A stretch of DNA of 42,256 nt from positions 1 through 42,256 of the IMG/VR virus record IMGVR_UViG_3300035698_008965, one strand, 5' to 3'. Position 1 is the stretch's first letter. Each line of letters begins with the position of its first letter. The notes beneath the pieces are model-generated. The model searched no databases, had not been told where the DNA came from, and saw only the letters and a program-made list of their open reading frames with translations. Position numbers and translations under genes: made by a program. This DNA comes from a virus. Of this stretch, positions 19,601 to 28,598 are shown piece after piece.

Positions 19601-20959
19601 TGTTGATATTCTAAGATCGTAGTTTTCAATTAATTGTAATTTATATTTAAAGTTATGAACACGCTCTACTGCTGATGAGTATTTTACAAAGTTTTTAAAA
19701 TCAGTATAATCGATGTTTAATTTTGTATTACCAAATGAGCTAGAAAAGTTATTATTAACTATTTGATTAGATGTTATTTGGTTAGTATCTAATAAATCAT
19801 TCCAACTTTTTAATGAAGTTCCTTGTGATTTTCCATAATTCCCCGAATCAATTGCGAAATCGGGTGCAGAAAAATCTGTTTGTTTTTCTACAGTTGTTGT
19901 AGGGTAAACCAAAACACGGTCTATATAAGAATCTCTTAGTACTAAATCAATAGATGGTTGTTCATTTTCTAATCCAGATGAAATTCCTCTGTATAATTTA
20001 ACTATTATATTAGTTAATCCATTTAGATTTAATAATGAATTATCGAAATATCTAACTGTAGCATAAGTAGGTTGCCCCTTTAGATCATCTGTTAAGTTTA
20101 AATTTGCACTAATTGAAGATACTCTATCCTCAACATCTGCATCATCTGTATAAAATATAGGATTAAAATTACCATCTAGTTCCTGTTGAAAGATTATATT
20201 ATTATTTTCATTAACAATTAATTCAAATCTCGCAGTTCTTCCAGTTGTTATAAATTCAATAGGTAGTTCTGTCTCTGATAACGATTGTTCAGATTCGCTT
20301 TCGGATTTTTGAATAGGTAAAATAACCTCTACCCAATCACCAGAATCAGTTGGATAAAATCTAGTATCCTTTTGATTAAAACGCGTTCTAGGGAATTGTA
20401 TATCCCTTACACTCTCACCAACACGTTTGTTGTTATCAAAATAAATACCAACAATTGGTTCTATTTCGTTGTTGCCAAAATTTAATGCAAATTCATGTTT
20501 AAAATCAGTTGGTTTATTTAAAAAATCATAAATTGATTTTAACTTAGATGAATCGATTGGATTTGATATTGATAATTGAATCTCAGTTCCATCTGCTGAA
20601 ATACTATCCATATCCATATCGGAAATCATAGTATTTAAGAAATTATATACTAAAGTATAATTACCATTACCAACACCATTCGATCTTACATCATTTTCTG
20701 GGTTGATATCAATTGTATAATCAAACTCAGCACCATCATTAATATTAGTATTTATTGGATATTCAGAACCACCCAAATGGTTATTTTCAGAATATATGTG
20801 ATACTCAATTTTTGATTGAGGTGGAAAGTGCGAATCAGTCAATGATACATTACTAATATCTAATTTATTTAAAATAGAATCATCATAAATTTGAGCATGA
20901 TCTATTGGTTGTTTAGAATCAATCAGTATATTTTTATTACTAAACCTATTAATTGCCAT
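16607..20959 (-). CDS. Large baseplate wedge protein with P2 gpI/gp7-like and LamG-like domains
   Basis: This is the largest gene in the window (1450 residues). Residues ~570-705 resemble the phage tail-protein I family: EHPLDGMSDELLYNVASSMGW, then VWRRIVNNIPHLLKTKGTRR, then LMSMYGIPQSFLSIREYGGP. That region usually connects wedge and fibres. Residues ~745-955 form a LamG-like beta-sandwich ending GSLSGKIQELRIWENALI. The N-terminal ~400 residues and the C-terminus (~1050-1450) are beta-rich and unassigned. Position next to gp6-like and gp25-like genes makes a gp7-like wedge component likely. Its start overlaps the stop of the upstream gene by one base, so the two are coupled. Confidence 0.8.
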   Translation of the reverse strand: MAINRFSNKNILIDSKQPIDHAQIYDDSILNKLDISNVSLTDSHFPPQSKIEYHIYSENNHLGGSEYPINTNINDGAEFDYTIDINPENDVRSNGVGNGNYTLVYNFLNTMISDMDMDSISADGTEIQLSISNPIDSSKLKSIYDFLNKPTDFKHEFALNFGNNEIEPIVGIYFDNNKRVGESVRDIQFPRTRFNQKDTRFYPTDSGDWVEVILPIQKSESESEQSLSETELPIEFITTGRTARFELIVNENNNIIFQQELDGNFNPIFYTDDADVEDRVSSISANLNLTDDLKGQPTYATVRYFDNSLLNLNGLTNIIVKLYRGISSGLENEQPSIDLVLRDSYIDRVLVYPTTTVEKQTDFSAPDFAIDSGNYGKSQGTSLKSWNDLLDTNQITSNQIVNNNFSSSFGNTKLNIDYTDFKNFVKYSSAVERVHNFKYKLQLIENYDLRISTLESISGSNAITNISQSMNRRDILIGDLDGWENWMYYESTGSLYTHYSSSAFTFEPWPKKSSSPTSFPLKLYTTTSSIAETYFNGLLSTASYYDSTNDSMLTKVTPSSIAEDDLNQDYLLFLNMIGQYFDVVWNYVNSLTNINSREEHPLDGMSDELLYNVASSMGWQLTHSKQRSELWRYFIGTDKSGNPMQSGSLASKSEKQMNSEVWRRIVNNIPHLLKTKGTRRSVKALMSMYGIPQSFLSIREYGGPVIDESETQLYWEHDKFVYHLNFDGDNYLKTVWDKTSTFNGSDYSFNEYKIPDAIELQFQQNTKDTVSLISKGSDFAIILEETGSSTNRGNIHFHLSGSSGYKSSSIIDVPLFDSKMSTIVIQRNVSTSSITTDNSYSLIYKRGFRDQLTVSTSSKLIIDGSTESSYNAAWTSSGDLIIGSGSLPTDGTTPSLWDNVGSLSGKIQELRIWENALIDSVITDHTLARNMYNGNTHTSSYFDLKMRFIPDSQLKSIVGTTGVVSRHPNQQISTTENGSIISASLYNFESDDLLGVTEEYYTRIPSIGANNIMTNKVRIDDNNLLKPLDYETSSEISLYDKSPVDTNQVGVYLSATQAYEEDIYNHTGFFKIDDYIGNPDNRAGFSETYRELDHLRRRVFKKYSTKNLINSIIDILSRYDLSVFEQIRQTMPARVDYNSGILIEPHILERPKFKSTSNISYTDLVRNVTLNPINREINTEFINLETEINVNTTLTSDYNLFETEIESTVDVVSERNDLLEFGVIEVVTPYNMATYKFTNLVWSPGPDIGYGINWVSNSNGYWNYKPMGVAITSSRVSKYALSRIFHFNTDESASLNIPYSSSLVPSQVSTDFLSLATANHKFNGCKITSDSITTNSPDTPDGKPVIEIFEADPNVLIYTSQKSNIGNIDVVAGNTLTTLRIDELHINKEIQFQNHQKYQNELNSFNTNISILENIELARIAEFDLMADIQLNRDVDDSKIRISVDYFIND

Positions 20960-21954
20960 TATATACTCACTATGATTTTAATTTGTTTTAATGTATCCGT
21001 TATTAGATTACCATTAATAGCACCTAACGCAACCGTACCAATTGATGCCGAACTATCAAATTCATCTAAAGGTAAGTTAGTAGTTTCACCATTTTGATAT
21101 AATAATTGTAATGAAAACTCAATATTAGGGTTCATATTTTCAACTAATCTTGTAAATTTATAATTTAAATCAGATTCAGGTCTCAATATAGTTTGCCTTA
21201 ACTTATTGTCAATTCTCTTTTTAAACTCAACACGGGTAGAGACATCGTTTCCAAACTCTATACCATAAAAATACTCAGCAGATTCACCTTGAAAATCTAC
21301 TATAATACTATCATCGTAAATAAAATCAAGATCCATTACCTTATTATTACCAACTATTATATCAGTTAGAATGACATCTAACCCACGTCGAAAACTATCT
21401 AAATATCCAGAACTTTTTCGTTCGTACATCCTATTTGGAGATCTACCAATATCATCATATATGATATATTGATTCTGACCATAATCTAAATATCGATATT
21501 GATTATCAGGATCATCACTATATTCATAATCCTCTCCAACTTTGAAGAAAAATGGTTTACCTAACTTTTCAGCGACAAGGTTTATTATGAGACTTGATGG
21601 TAATTTATGGTAAATTTCATTTTCTATATAATAATAAGATGGACTACCTACATCATAAGAAAATCCGAGCTGAACGATCTCCCCACTCCAATTGAAATCA
21701 TTTACTAAAGTTTCATCAGTATCAACTAAGTTAGAGATGGATATTATATTTAAATTTATTACTGTTAAATTAGATTCCTCAACTGGAATTAACATTTCAT
21801 CAATATCCGTATCTATAAATTTATTAAACGAATCTACACTATACGTTGATTTTTGAGCAGGTAATTCCATTTTTGGGTATGGTGATATATCACCATCCAA
21901 TTTAGTATATGATATTATTTGGTTAAATGAATTTCTTCTTACTGTATCTGCCAT
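20959..21954 (-). CDS. Unassigned baseplate-cluster protein
   Basis: This 331-residue protein contains no recognisable motif, signal or membrane helix. It is acidic and Tyr/Asn-rich, with a mixed alpha-beta pattern such as KLPSSLIINLVAEKLGKPFF near residue 120. It sits between the DNRLRE-like gene, from which it is separated by no bases, and the 1450-residue wedge protein, with which it overlaps by one base. Tight coupling on both sides implies it is made in stoichiometry with baseplate parts. Confidence 0.6.
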   Translation of the reverse strand: MADTVRRNSFNQIISYTKLDGDISPYPKMELPAQKSTYSVDSFNKFIDTDIDEMLIPVEESNLTVINLNIISISNLVDTDETLVNDFNWSGEIVQLGFSYDVGSPSYYYIENEIYHKLPSSLIINLVAEKLGKPFFFKVGEDYEYSDDPDNQYRYLDYGQNQYIIYDDIGRSPNRMYERKSSGYLDSFRRGLDVILTDIIVGNNKVMDLDFIYDDSIIVDFQGESAEYFYGIEFGNDVSTRVEFKKRIDNKLRQTILRPESDLNYKFTRLVENMNPNIEFSLQLLYQNGETTNLPLDEFDSSASIGTVALGAINGNLITDTLKQIKIIVSI

Positions 21955-23058
21955 CTATCGTATTACTTTAAAAACGTACCCATCAAAATATTCTTCCTTA
22001 CTACCACGAACTACTTTAAATTCAAACTGATAAAATCTTTCCGATTGTAATGTATTAAACCAAAAGTCGAAATAATTACCATCTGAATCACATCCCACTT
22101 TAGTATAAATATCATCGAATGGAATTATTGCTAGATTTGTTTCAACATCCCGTAATTGATAGTATGTACTTTCAGGTAAATACTTTAAAGTATTGTATAA
22201 TGATGAGGTAGCAAACGTTCTTTCTCTAAATCGTTCTCTCCCAACTACTCGTATTCTTGCCTTAGATCCCTCTTTATAATACCTATTTAAGTTTTTGGGG
22301 TATAGTATTAGATCAACATCATTCACTTCATTTAACGAGCCTGTATCGAATATAGTATTGTCCCAATTTATTTCTAAAGTCGGTACATATATTGTATGGG
22401 TTTCATTTGAAAAGAATTTTGATGATCCAAATCTAAGTGAACCAGTCTCAGATATATTAGGCCGTTTAATAATAAATCCATTATTATCCCTAACACCACT
22501 AATCCAATCATTTACATAATCAGTAACATCAACTCTTAAATTATTAGTATAACTATTAAATGTCTGCGATGATGTAGTATTTACCGTTGAAGATGTGTAC
22601 CAAACACCACCACCATTTGATTTGTAATAAGATGATGTGGTATCTAATAATGTACTTCCAGTATCCCATAATGTAGAATCATTTCGATATCGCCAAGACA
22701 CACCATTTGTGACTTGCGGTGTATAGTGGAATTGACCAATACCATTATCCCAACTTTCAACTAAAGGGAATATATCTAATTGATATTCAGATTGAACTTC
22801 ACTTTGCTCAGTTGATGTTAAATTTAAATAATACTTTATAGAACTTCCAGATATTTCATTATTAGATAAAGATGATGACATATCAGTTAAGTTGAATTTA
22901 ATCAAAATTCGACTATTACCAATGAAGTTATTTGAATCTATTTCAGATTCGAAGAACTTAGTTACTTCTAAAATTTCATCATTACCAGTGTTTTGATCCA
23001 TACGTTCTGATTGTTCGTAGATTGTAGAATCTTTTTGTGCATATGTTCTGTAAATCAT
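21955..23058 (-). CDS. DNRLRE-like beta-domain baseplate protein
   Basis: The 367-residue product begins MIYRTYAQKDSTIYEQSERM and then has a region resembling DNRLRE/CBM-type beta-sandwich domains: SRILIKFNLTDM, SIKYYLNLTSTEQS, LDIFPLVESWDNGIGQF, then the closing LRVDVTDYVNDWISGVRDNN and NGFIIKRP. Such domains usually decorate secreted or virion surface proteins. The C-terminal third (RIRVVGRERFRERTF onward) is a second domain. Located immediately after the gp6-like gene in the baseplate operon, it is probably a wedge-associated structural protein. Confidence 0.65.
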   Translation of the reverse strand: MIYRTYAQKDSTIYEQSERMDQNTGNDEILEVTKFFESEIDSNNFIGNSRILIKFNLTDMSSSLSNNEISGSSIKYYLNLTSTEQSEVQSEYQLDIFPLVESWDNGIGQFHYTPQVTNGVSWRYRNDSTLWDTGSTLLDTTSSYYKSNGGGVWYTSSTVNTTSSQTFNSYTNNLRVDVTDYVNDWISGVRDNNGFIIKRPNISETGSLRFGSSKFFSNETHTIYVPTLEINWDNTIFDTGSLNEVNDVDLILYPKNLNRYYKEGSKARIRVVGRERFRERTFATSSLYNTLKYLPESTYYQLRDVETNLAIIPFDDIYTKVGCDSDGNYFDFWFNTLQSERFYQFEFKVVRGSKEEYFDGYVFKVIR

Positions 23059-23068
23059 AGTTTAACCT

Positions 23069-25000
23069 TTAAAATGATAAAGATACCACTCTTCCTCTAA
23101 TGTCGGTATCTGGGAATTTAATTTCAAATATTGATGGATCTTTTGGTGGATATACTATCCCATTCTTAGTAGCATTGGATATACTATATTTATTGGGTGA
23201 ATAATTACCATTATACTTATTAGTAATACGTAAACCACCCTGTTCGTTGTTATTAGGTCTAACTACAGTTTGTACACCAGAAACACCATCCAACAAAACA
23301 TATAATTTAGATATATTAATAGGCTGACCTACAGACCAATTATCAATATTAAAGTATTTTTTTAATTTATCAATACATTTCAATAAAACTTCATTTGAAT
23401 TATGATTAGGTAACACTATTATCTCAAAATCAATTGCTATGTTAACTATGTAGGCATCTTTAATATTAACCGCATCAGTTAATAATCTATAGTGTGATAT
23501 GTAATTTTTTAAATTAGTTTTAGTCGCTAAATTTAATTGAGTTAACTTTTTGTTACTATCAAATCCCAATGTATATAGATTAAGTGCTAATGGGTTTAAT
23601 ATTTCATCACCAATCGAACTATTACTTAAATCAGTACGTAGTTTATAATCTTGAATCAGATGTGCTTTAGAAATTGAACCAAATTGGGGTGGTAGTGAAT
23701 AACACCTCATAACATAATCTTCTTTAGTAACACTTCTATTCTGTGCTCCGAAATATGCCATAGCATTATTTCTTATCTCATCAAGAGTTTCCTCACTCCT
23801 AGCACCACGTGCTGGTTTAGGATTTGATACTGCTAATGATTTTTGAGAAAACCTTAATAGGTTAGAATCTAACTGAGAAGTATTATCATTTCCAAACGTT
23901 CTACCTATAATAGTAGTTAAATCTTTCTGAGGTACATTGTCCTGAACCCCATTACCTATTAGATATGTCACTGTTAATGTGGTGTTTGATGGTGCTGCTC
24001 CATACGTTTTTGTATATAAGAAGTTAGATGGATCTATGCCTTGGTCTATATTTGATGTGGCATTATATAGAGCCGACCCAACATTGTCAGGATTTGGTAG
24101 AATTTCTTCATCGGCATTTGCTGATACACCCGCTCCAAATTGTATGACTAATTCATCAGAATCATCAAACCTTGTAATAAATCGTTTTGGAACTCGGTTT
24201 AACCTCAATAAATATGGAGTCTGATCATTATACTGATGTAAGTTTGTAGAATTTTCATCATCATTAGTTACTTGCTCAAATACAGTATCTTGTGCTAAGT
24301 ATGGAACCTCAGTCCAACTATCACCATCTGAATCGATGATGGATTTTATACCTATAATATTCTCTTCATTGATACGAATCTTATCATATATTCGTGGATT
24401 ATCGAATGTGTATTGTAATTCAACTTCACGACCACTGACAGCATTTACTTTCTTTTTAAGTAAATAATATATTGGTTCATTTGTCGAATCATCTATTTGA
24501 TAAACTGATATCTCAGTAGGGTCAAATGAGGATGATTTTGAGAAATCGACTGATTTTATAGTTCTAAATTCAGTATTCCTAAATTGAGTAGACCCCACTG
24601 CCATTTTAGGGTTAACTGTTAGTGCGTATCTAAAATCAGGCTTAACATCATCCCCAGTTCCGATTGCAGGAACTAATTGATATATTTCTAATTCAACTGT
24701 AGATTGTACCACATTTTTGGGTTTATACCCATATGCAGAGGCTAAATTAAATACATTTGATCGTTCTTCCGCATTGGTAATTAACGATTCTCTTAACTGC
24801 GTATCTGTATAAAATGATAGGACATCACCGATGTACGATGCCATTTCAATAAACATCATACCAGGGGATGATTCATTAAAATCATTATACGTATTTGGAA
24901 AATAGTTTTTAGAAAACTCGATTAGCAATTTTCTAAATTGACCGAAATCTCTACCTATTAACCGTACATCTTTATTTACTAATTTATTATCATTTACCAT
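23069..25000 (-). CDS. Baseplate wedge protein, gp6 / baseplate J-like
   Basis: This 643-residue protein has the hallmarks of the T4 gp6/baseplate J group: an N-terminal FNESSPGMMFIEMASYIGDV and LSFYTDTQLRESLITNAEER segment, then NVFNLASAYGYKP, a beta-rich middle, and RSEETLDEIRNNAMAYFGAQ with NRSVTKEDYVMRCYSLPPQFG near residues 400-440. gp6-like proteins form the inner wedge ring that controls sheath contraction. It follows a gp25-like gene, as in many contractile phages, which reinforces the assignment. A GGAGATT ribosome-binding sequence precedes the ATG. Confidence 0.92.
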   Translation of the reverse strand: MVNDNKLVNKDVRLIGRDFGQFRKLLIEFSKNYFPNTYNDFNESSPGMMFIEMASYIGDVLSFYTDTQLRESLITNAEERSNVFNLASAYGYKPKNVVQSTVELEIYQLVPAIGTGDDVKPDFRYALTVNPKMAVGSTQFRNTEFRTIKSVDFSKSSSFDPTEISVYQIDDSTNEPIYYLLKKKVNAVSGREVELQYTFDNPRIYDKIRINEENIIGIKSIIDSDGDSWTEVPYLAQDTVFEQVTNDDENSTNLHQYNDQTPYLLRLNRVPKRFITRFDDSDELVIQFGAGVSANADEEILPNPDNVGSALYNATSNIDQGIDPSNFLYTKTYGAAPSNTTLTVTYLIGNGVQDNVPQKDLTTIIGRTFGNDNTSQLDSNLLRFSQKSLAVSNPKPARGARSEETLDEIRNNAMAYFGAQNRSVTKEDYVMRCYSLPPQFGSISKAHLIQDYKLRTDLSNSSIGDEILNPLALNLYTLGFDSNKKLTQLNLATKTNLKNYISHYRLLTDAVNIKDAYIVNIAIDFEIIVLPNHNSNEVLLKCIDKLKKYFNIDNWSVGQPINISKLYVLLDGVSGVQTVVRPNNNEQGGLRITNKYNGNYSPNKYSISNATKNGIVYPPKDPSIFEIKFPDTDIRGRVVSLSF

Positions 25001-25012
25001 TTATAATCTCCA

Positions 25013-25450
25013 TTACTCTATATTTACAAACCCAGATGAATCTACTAATATAATTATCTGCTGATTAGCTCCCTGTTCTGTAACTCGAAATCTTAATTTT
25101 ACTTTAACGTAATTTTTATCTTCAATAATTGTGGCTTGTAATTCACTTACTATAATATATGGTAGCCAAAATTCAATATCCTCTCTAATGTTTTCATTTA
25201 AGTCATTTTCAATATCTGGTGTTAATTGCTCAAATAACAATTCATAAATCCTACTACCAAATTCAGGCTGAAAGGGTCTCTCACCTTTTTTGGTAAGAAG
25301 TAAGTTTTTAAGATTTGACACAGCTTGTTCCTCAGTAGTATAACTTAGTTTAAAAAGTCCAGATTTTTTACCAAATGGCAAAGTAATACCAACTGCTGTG
25401 TCTTTCTTTAAATCAATAGGATCATAAAAATATTCCTTACGTCTAGCCAT
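25013..25450 (-). CDS. Baseplate wedge protein, gp25/GpW-like
   Basis: This 145-residue protein fits the gp25-like lysozyme-fold family, which nucleates sheath assembly at the baseplate in contractile systems. Diagnostic segments are GITLPFGKKSGLFKLSYTTE, then AVSNLKNLLLTKKGERPFQP, then EFGSRIYELLFEQ, the EPR-like core of the family. Its size is typical (T4 gp25 is 132 residues). It lies just upstream of the gp6-like gene with a 12-base spacer and has a good AAAGGA ribosome-binding sequence. Confidence 0.95.
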   Translation of the reverse strand: MARRKEYFYDPIDLKKDTAVGITLPFGKKSGLFKLSYTTEEQAVSNLKNLLLTKKGERPFQPEFGSRIYELLFEQLTPDIENDLNENIREDIEFWLPYIIVSELQATIIEDKNYVKVKLRFRVTEQGANQQIIILVDSSGFVNIE

Positions 25451-25460
25451 TAGTTATCCT

Positions 25461-25901
25461 TTATTTACTTAAACTTCTTTCTTTAGATTTTTTCAATATT
25501 TTTGAATAATCCTTAGTGAACATATTTTTAACACCATCTGGTAAAGATTCTACATCCACAGGCCGACCATCTATGTCGTTAGTTGGTATTGATTGTGTTA
25601 CACCATTCTTATCAAAAGACATTGCATTTTTTGATGTAAGACCACCTTCGCCATTTACATCTTTCCATTCATTTTGAATATAAGTTTCGTTTAGCATTCG
25701 ATTTAAAGTCGAGTTTGCAGCAAACTTCTGTTCTTTTATATTTTCGTTTTCAATTAATTGATTACCCGATTGATCAGTTATACCATCTATGATGTCATCA
25801 TCAGATGGTTTGGCAATTTCATTTAAAAAAGATTTCATTTCCTCTTTCACTGCCTTTTTTACTGCGTTTTCAATTATTTGCTTAAATTTCGATACTTTCA
25901 T
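25461..25901 (-). CDS. Small helical protein of the baseplate cluster, unknown
   Basis: This 146-residue protein begins with an amphipathic Lys/Glu helix (MKVSKFKQIIENAVKKAVKE) and is highly charged throughout, with disorder-like Asn/Asp stretches and a basic C-terminus. No catalytic motif is present. Proteins with a similar start occur in structural clusters of large marine and far-T4 phages, but I cannot name a family. It is placed between a Pro-rich protein and the gp25-like gene. Confidence 0.55.
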   Translation of the reverse strand: MKVSKFKQIIENAVKKAVKEEMKSFLNEIAKPSDDDIIDGITDQSGNQLIENENIKEQKFAANSTLNRMLNETYIQNEWKDVNGEGGLTSKNAMSFDKNGVTQSIPTNDIDGRPVDVESLPDGVKNMFTKDYSKILKKSKERSLSK

Positions 25902-25915
25902 AATACGTTCTTTTA

Positions 25916-25925
25916 TATAAATATA
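25916..25925 (-). promoter_or_regulatory. TATATTTATA element (candidate late promoter)
   Basis: This is an AATAYTTATA variant 15 bases before the ATG at 25901. Confidence 0.3.
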
Positions 25926-25938
25926 TAATTCATTTGTT

Positions 25939-26508
25939 TTACACTATACCAATCCAAGGAAATGGTGGGCCTGGTATAGGGCCATTTGGTGATGGTATAG
26001 TTCCAATGTATAATCCTGTAATAGTTAGTAGATGTATTTGAAATGCAGTGACTAATTTTGCGCATATAATATTTCCCAATGGTACGGGTGAAGGTGGGTT
26101 ATTAAATGCATTGAACAGGTTAACACTAAGAGTTGTTACGATTCCACCGAATTGAGTATTTACCCCTGTAATCGGGCCCACATATCCAATTGGTGGTGGA
26201 AGTGGATTCCATTTAGTTTGTAACCAATACGATGATAGTTCGTTTGCCCACTTAATATAATACGGTGGAATTGATTTACGGCCTGATTGTTTTGTTTTAT
26301 TAAATACATCAAGTATTGCATTTTCCATCAATATAGTAGGTGGTGTTAATATTGGAATTGATCCAATTATATTAGAAATAGACACCATTGATGTTGATGC
26401 TTTATAAGAATTTGATATGACACGGGCAGTGTCTCTTTCGGTTTTGGGAACGGCACTATCTAAAAAAGGTGCTACTGTATTTACGAATGTACTCCAATTT
26501 GCTGGCAT
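25939..26508 (-). CDS. Pro-rich baseplate-cluster protein, unknown
   Basis: This 189-residue protein has helical, hydrophobic stretches (e.g. MVSISNIIGSIPILTPPTIL and LSVNLFNAFNNPPSP) and a Pro/Gly-rich C-terminus (PSPNGPIPGPPFPW). It starts 2 bases after the spike gene stop. In contractile phages, genes adjacent to the spike often encode the spike tip or hub-associated parts. No PAAR signature (conserved His/Cys iron ligands) is visible, so a tip assignment is only a guess. Confidence 0.5.
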   Translation of the reverse strand: MPANWSTFVNTVAPFLDSAVPKTERDTARVISNSYKASTSMVSISNIIGSIPILTPPTILMENAILDVFNKTKQSGRKSIPPYYIKWANELSSYWLQTKWNPLPPPIGYVGPITGVNTQFGGIVTTLSVNLFNAFNNPPSPVPLGNIICAKLVTAFQIHLLTITGLYIGTIPSPNGPIPGPPFPWIGIV

Positions 26509-26510
26509 AT

Positions 26511-27512
26511 TTATTGTGCCATTAATTTGAGATCCGCTAACAATTTTTGAACTTGTGGTAGATTAGTTGCTACACCAGTTGGGCCTGCGCCTGTTGCAAA
26601 GGTTGCTTTAGCTGATACTAAATCTGCTAATTGTTGTATAACACTTTCTAATATAGTGAACATCTTATCCATATCAGCTGCCCAATTTGGTGTTGATATA
26701 TTGACTGATTTTTTAGCTGATAATATTATATAATCTGATTTAGAATTTAAAATTATCCTATCAGAGTTGATAAGTATAGTTGGTTTATTAAAACTTTTCT
26801 GCGGTATCACTCCCAATGCTAATGATTGAGCTGTTGATATTGGTAGATTTTGAGAAGATGTTAGCCAGATTGATGATAAATCATCATTTACATCCTCTAT
26901 GGTATATTTATTAGAACCTTTAGATGATTTTCTACCATTTGATAATATGATTATTGGTTCTTCAACTTTAGCCGATTTCCAAGAAGGTCTGAGAGTAGTA
27001 TCACTATTCTTTGGTGTGTATCCAAATCGAAGGGAATGTCCAAATCTACCTTCTATAATAACATCACCTATAAATGGTTGCAATTGGTTTATCCCACTCA
27101 CTTCCACAAAACCATTTCCTAAATTATATTTATTTGATTTTAACCTTGATGTATTTGGATTTCCAGTTTGAGTTGATTGGTATTCTAAATTTCGATCTAC
27201 AACTTTGATTGTTTTAGATCCAGGAAGCGCATTATTATGAATACTGTTTTGTAATGAAATCGGGTTTAAGTAATAATATCTAGTATTGGAAGTTTTGTTG
27301 GTTGGTTTTGAACTACCATCATGCGATTTTACTAATAATACAGCCTCACCCATTAAAGGTACTTTTTTTATATTAGAATCATAAGGGTATGCTGTGATTA
27401 ATTTATTAGGGATATTCTCTACATGAACCCCAATAGAATTTACCGAATTGCTATTATCATCTTTTAAAATTATACTTTTAACTATTCCAGTATTTAATGA
27501 AAAATTAGACAT
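26511..27512 (-). CDS. Baseplate central spike protein, gp5/VgrG-like without lysozyme domain
   Basis: This 333-residue protein has an N-terminal OB-like part (GIVKSIILKDD, then KVPLMGEAVLLVKS), a central GDVIIEGRFGHSLRFGYTPK and PIIILSNGRK segment, and then short beta repeats PTILINSDRIILNSKSDYII and LSAKKSVNIST. The last resemble the triple-stranded beta-helix of T4 gp5C and VgrG. The C-terminal ~60 residues are helical. No lysozyme domain is present between the OB-like and helix parts, unlike T4 gp5. It lies upstream of the gp25/gp6 genes, as expected for a hub/spike gene. Confidence 0.75.
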   Translation of the reverse strand: MSNFSLNTGIVKSIILKDDNSNSVNSIGVHVENIPNKLITAYPYDSNIKKVPLMGEAVLLVKSHDGSSKPTNKTSNTRYYYLNPISLQNSIHNNALPGSKTIKVVDRNLEYQSTQTGNPNTSRLKSNKYNLGNGFVEVSGINQLQPFIGDVIIEGRFGHSLRFGYTPKNSDTTLRPSWKSAKVEEPIIILSNGRKSSKGSNKYTIEDVNDDLSSIWLTSSQNLPISTAQSLALGVIPQKSFNKPTILINSDRIILNSKSDYIILSAKKSVNISTPNWAADMDKMFTILESVIQQLADLVSAKATFATGAGPTGVATNLPQVQKLLADLKLMAQ

Positions 27513-27877
27513 TAATCACCCTCACTCTTTTTAAGTAAATCAATTTTATTATCAATTTCTCTTGCGTTACTCAGAAGTTGTTTCTTTTCTTCATCTGACA
27601 ATCCAAATGAATCATCATTACCAGAACTAGAATCCTTTAACATACGTTGCACAATAGCTGCCAACTTAACAATCTGCTCATCATTCTTTACAGCGATTTC
27701 CATATATTCTTTTATAAGTGGAACCACCACTGTCGCATCATTAAGATCTTTAACTAATGGTTCTAACGTTGCTATTAATAGTTTAAGCTGCCTATCTTTC
27801 TTTTTAGAATTGTCATATATATGAGACATTAAATCAGAAAATGATTTACCTTTAAATAATTCTGTATCCTTATCCAT
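27512..27877 (-). CDS. Small helical protein coupled to spike gene
   Basis: The 121-residue product is almost entirely helical and charged (e.g. DRQLKLLIATLEPLVKDLND and QIVKLAAIVQRMLKDSSSG). No motif is recognised. Its start overlaps the end of the sigma-factor gene by 8 bases and its stop overlaps the spike start by one base. It is therefore translationally coupled on both sides and may be a baseplate chaperone or hub component. Confidence 0.6.
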   Translation of the reverse strand: MDKDTELFKGKSFSDLMSHIYDNSKKKDRQLKLLIATLEPLVKDLNDATVVVPLIKEYMEIAVKNDEQIVKLAAIVQRMLKDSSSGNDDSFGLSDEEKKQLLSNAREIDNKIDLLKKSEGD

Positions 27878-28595
27878 CTATTTTTATTTTTATATGTCCA
27901 TTTGCATTGTACTCAGTGTATAACTTTAGATATAAGGTTTTTAATATGTTAACAACGCGAGTTATGTATTGAGTATTGACATTAGTTCGTTCTCTAATAA
28001 GTATATACAGTGCTTTTTTGTTATAAGAATATAAATTATGCCTACGTTTAAATAACTCATTTACACTATCAGCAATCGATCTATCACGTTGTTTAGAAAA
28101 TAACGTATTCAAATTAACATCAATGTATTCTGAAAATAAATCAATAAATTCTGATTTATATTCTCTACTACTTTCTGAATAAACTTCATTTACAATATCT
28201 CTAGATAAATCAACAGCCTCTAACGTATCACGTGACTTAAGAATATCATAATTTTTGTTATTCTCATTCCATAGATAATGCCTAGATATAACTGTAAAGT
28301 ATGAAAATGCTTTACCGTTTTCAGGAATATACATATGTATCTTTTCATTAAGGAATGCCACCACATTAGCTTTTACATCATCGAATGAATCATTAAAATA
28401 TTTTGTTTTAAATGTGTTTATCGCATTTTCTGCTAACTTATCAAATGGATATTGTATAAATCGTTTATAAATCTTATTTCTAAGCCGTTGATCATCAGTT
28501 CCATTGTATGCACATATTGCTACTTGTGTTATATGTGTAAAATACCGTTTTGATTTTTTTCTTCTTCTTTTCTTTATTTTCTTAACTTCCCCCAT
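27870..28595 (-). CDS. Phage late sigma factor, T4 gp55-like
   Basis: The 241-residue protein opens with a very basic tail (KKIKKRRRKKSKR) and then has a sigma-2-like helical region. The segment NGKAFSYFTVISRHYLWNEN with NKNYD near residues 95-120 matches the core-binding and -10 region of gp55-type late sigma factors, whose counterparts carry a similar aromatic FSY(F/L)T-x-I motif and following basic NxKxY. Such factors redirect host RNA polymerase to late promoters. The gene is the entry point of the structural gene cluster. The AATAYTTATA elements described elsewhere would be natural candidates for its target. Similarity is by motif recognition, not alignment. Confidence 0.75.
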   Translation of the reverse strand: MGEVKKIKKRRRKKSKRYFTHITQVAICAYNGTDDQRLRNKIYKRFIQYPFDKLAENAINTFKTKYFNDSFDDVKANVVAFLNEKIHMYIPENGKAFSYFTVISRHYLWNENNKNYDILKSRDTLEAVDLSRDIVNEVYSESSREYKSEFIDLFSEYIDVNLNTLFSKQRDRSIADSVNELFKRRHNLYSYNKKALYILIRERTNVNTQYITRVVNILKTLYLKLYTEYNANGHIKIKIDG

Positions 28596-28598
28596 TCT

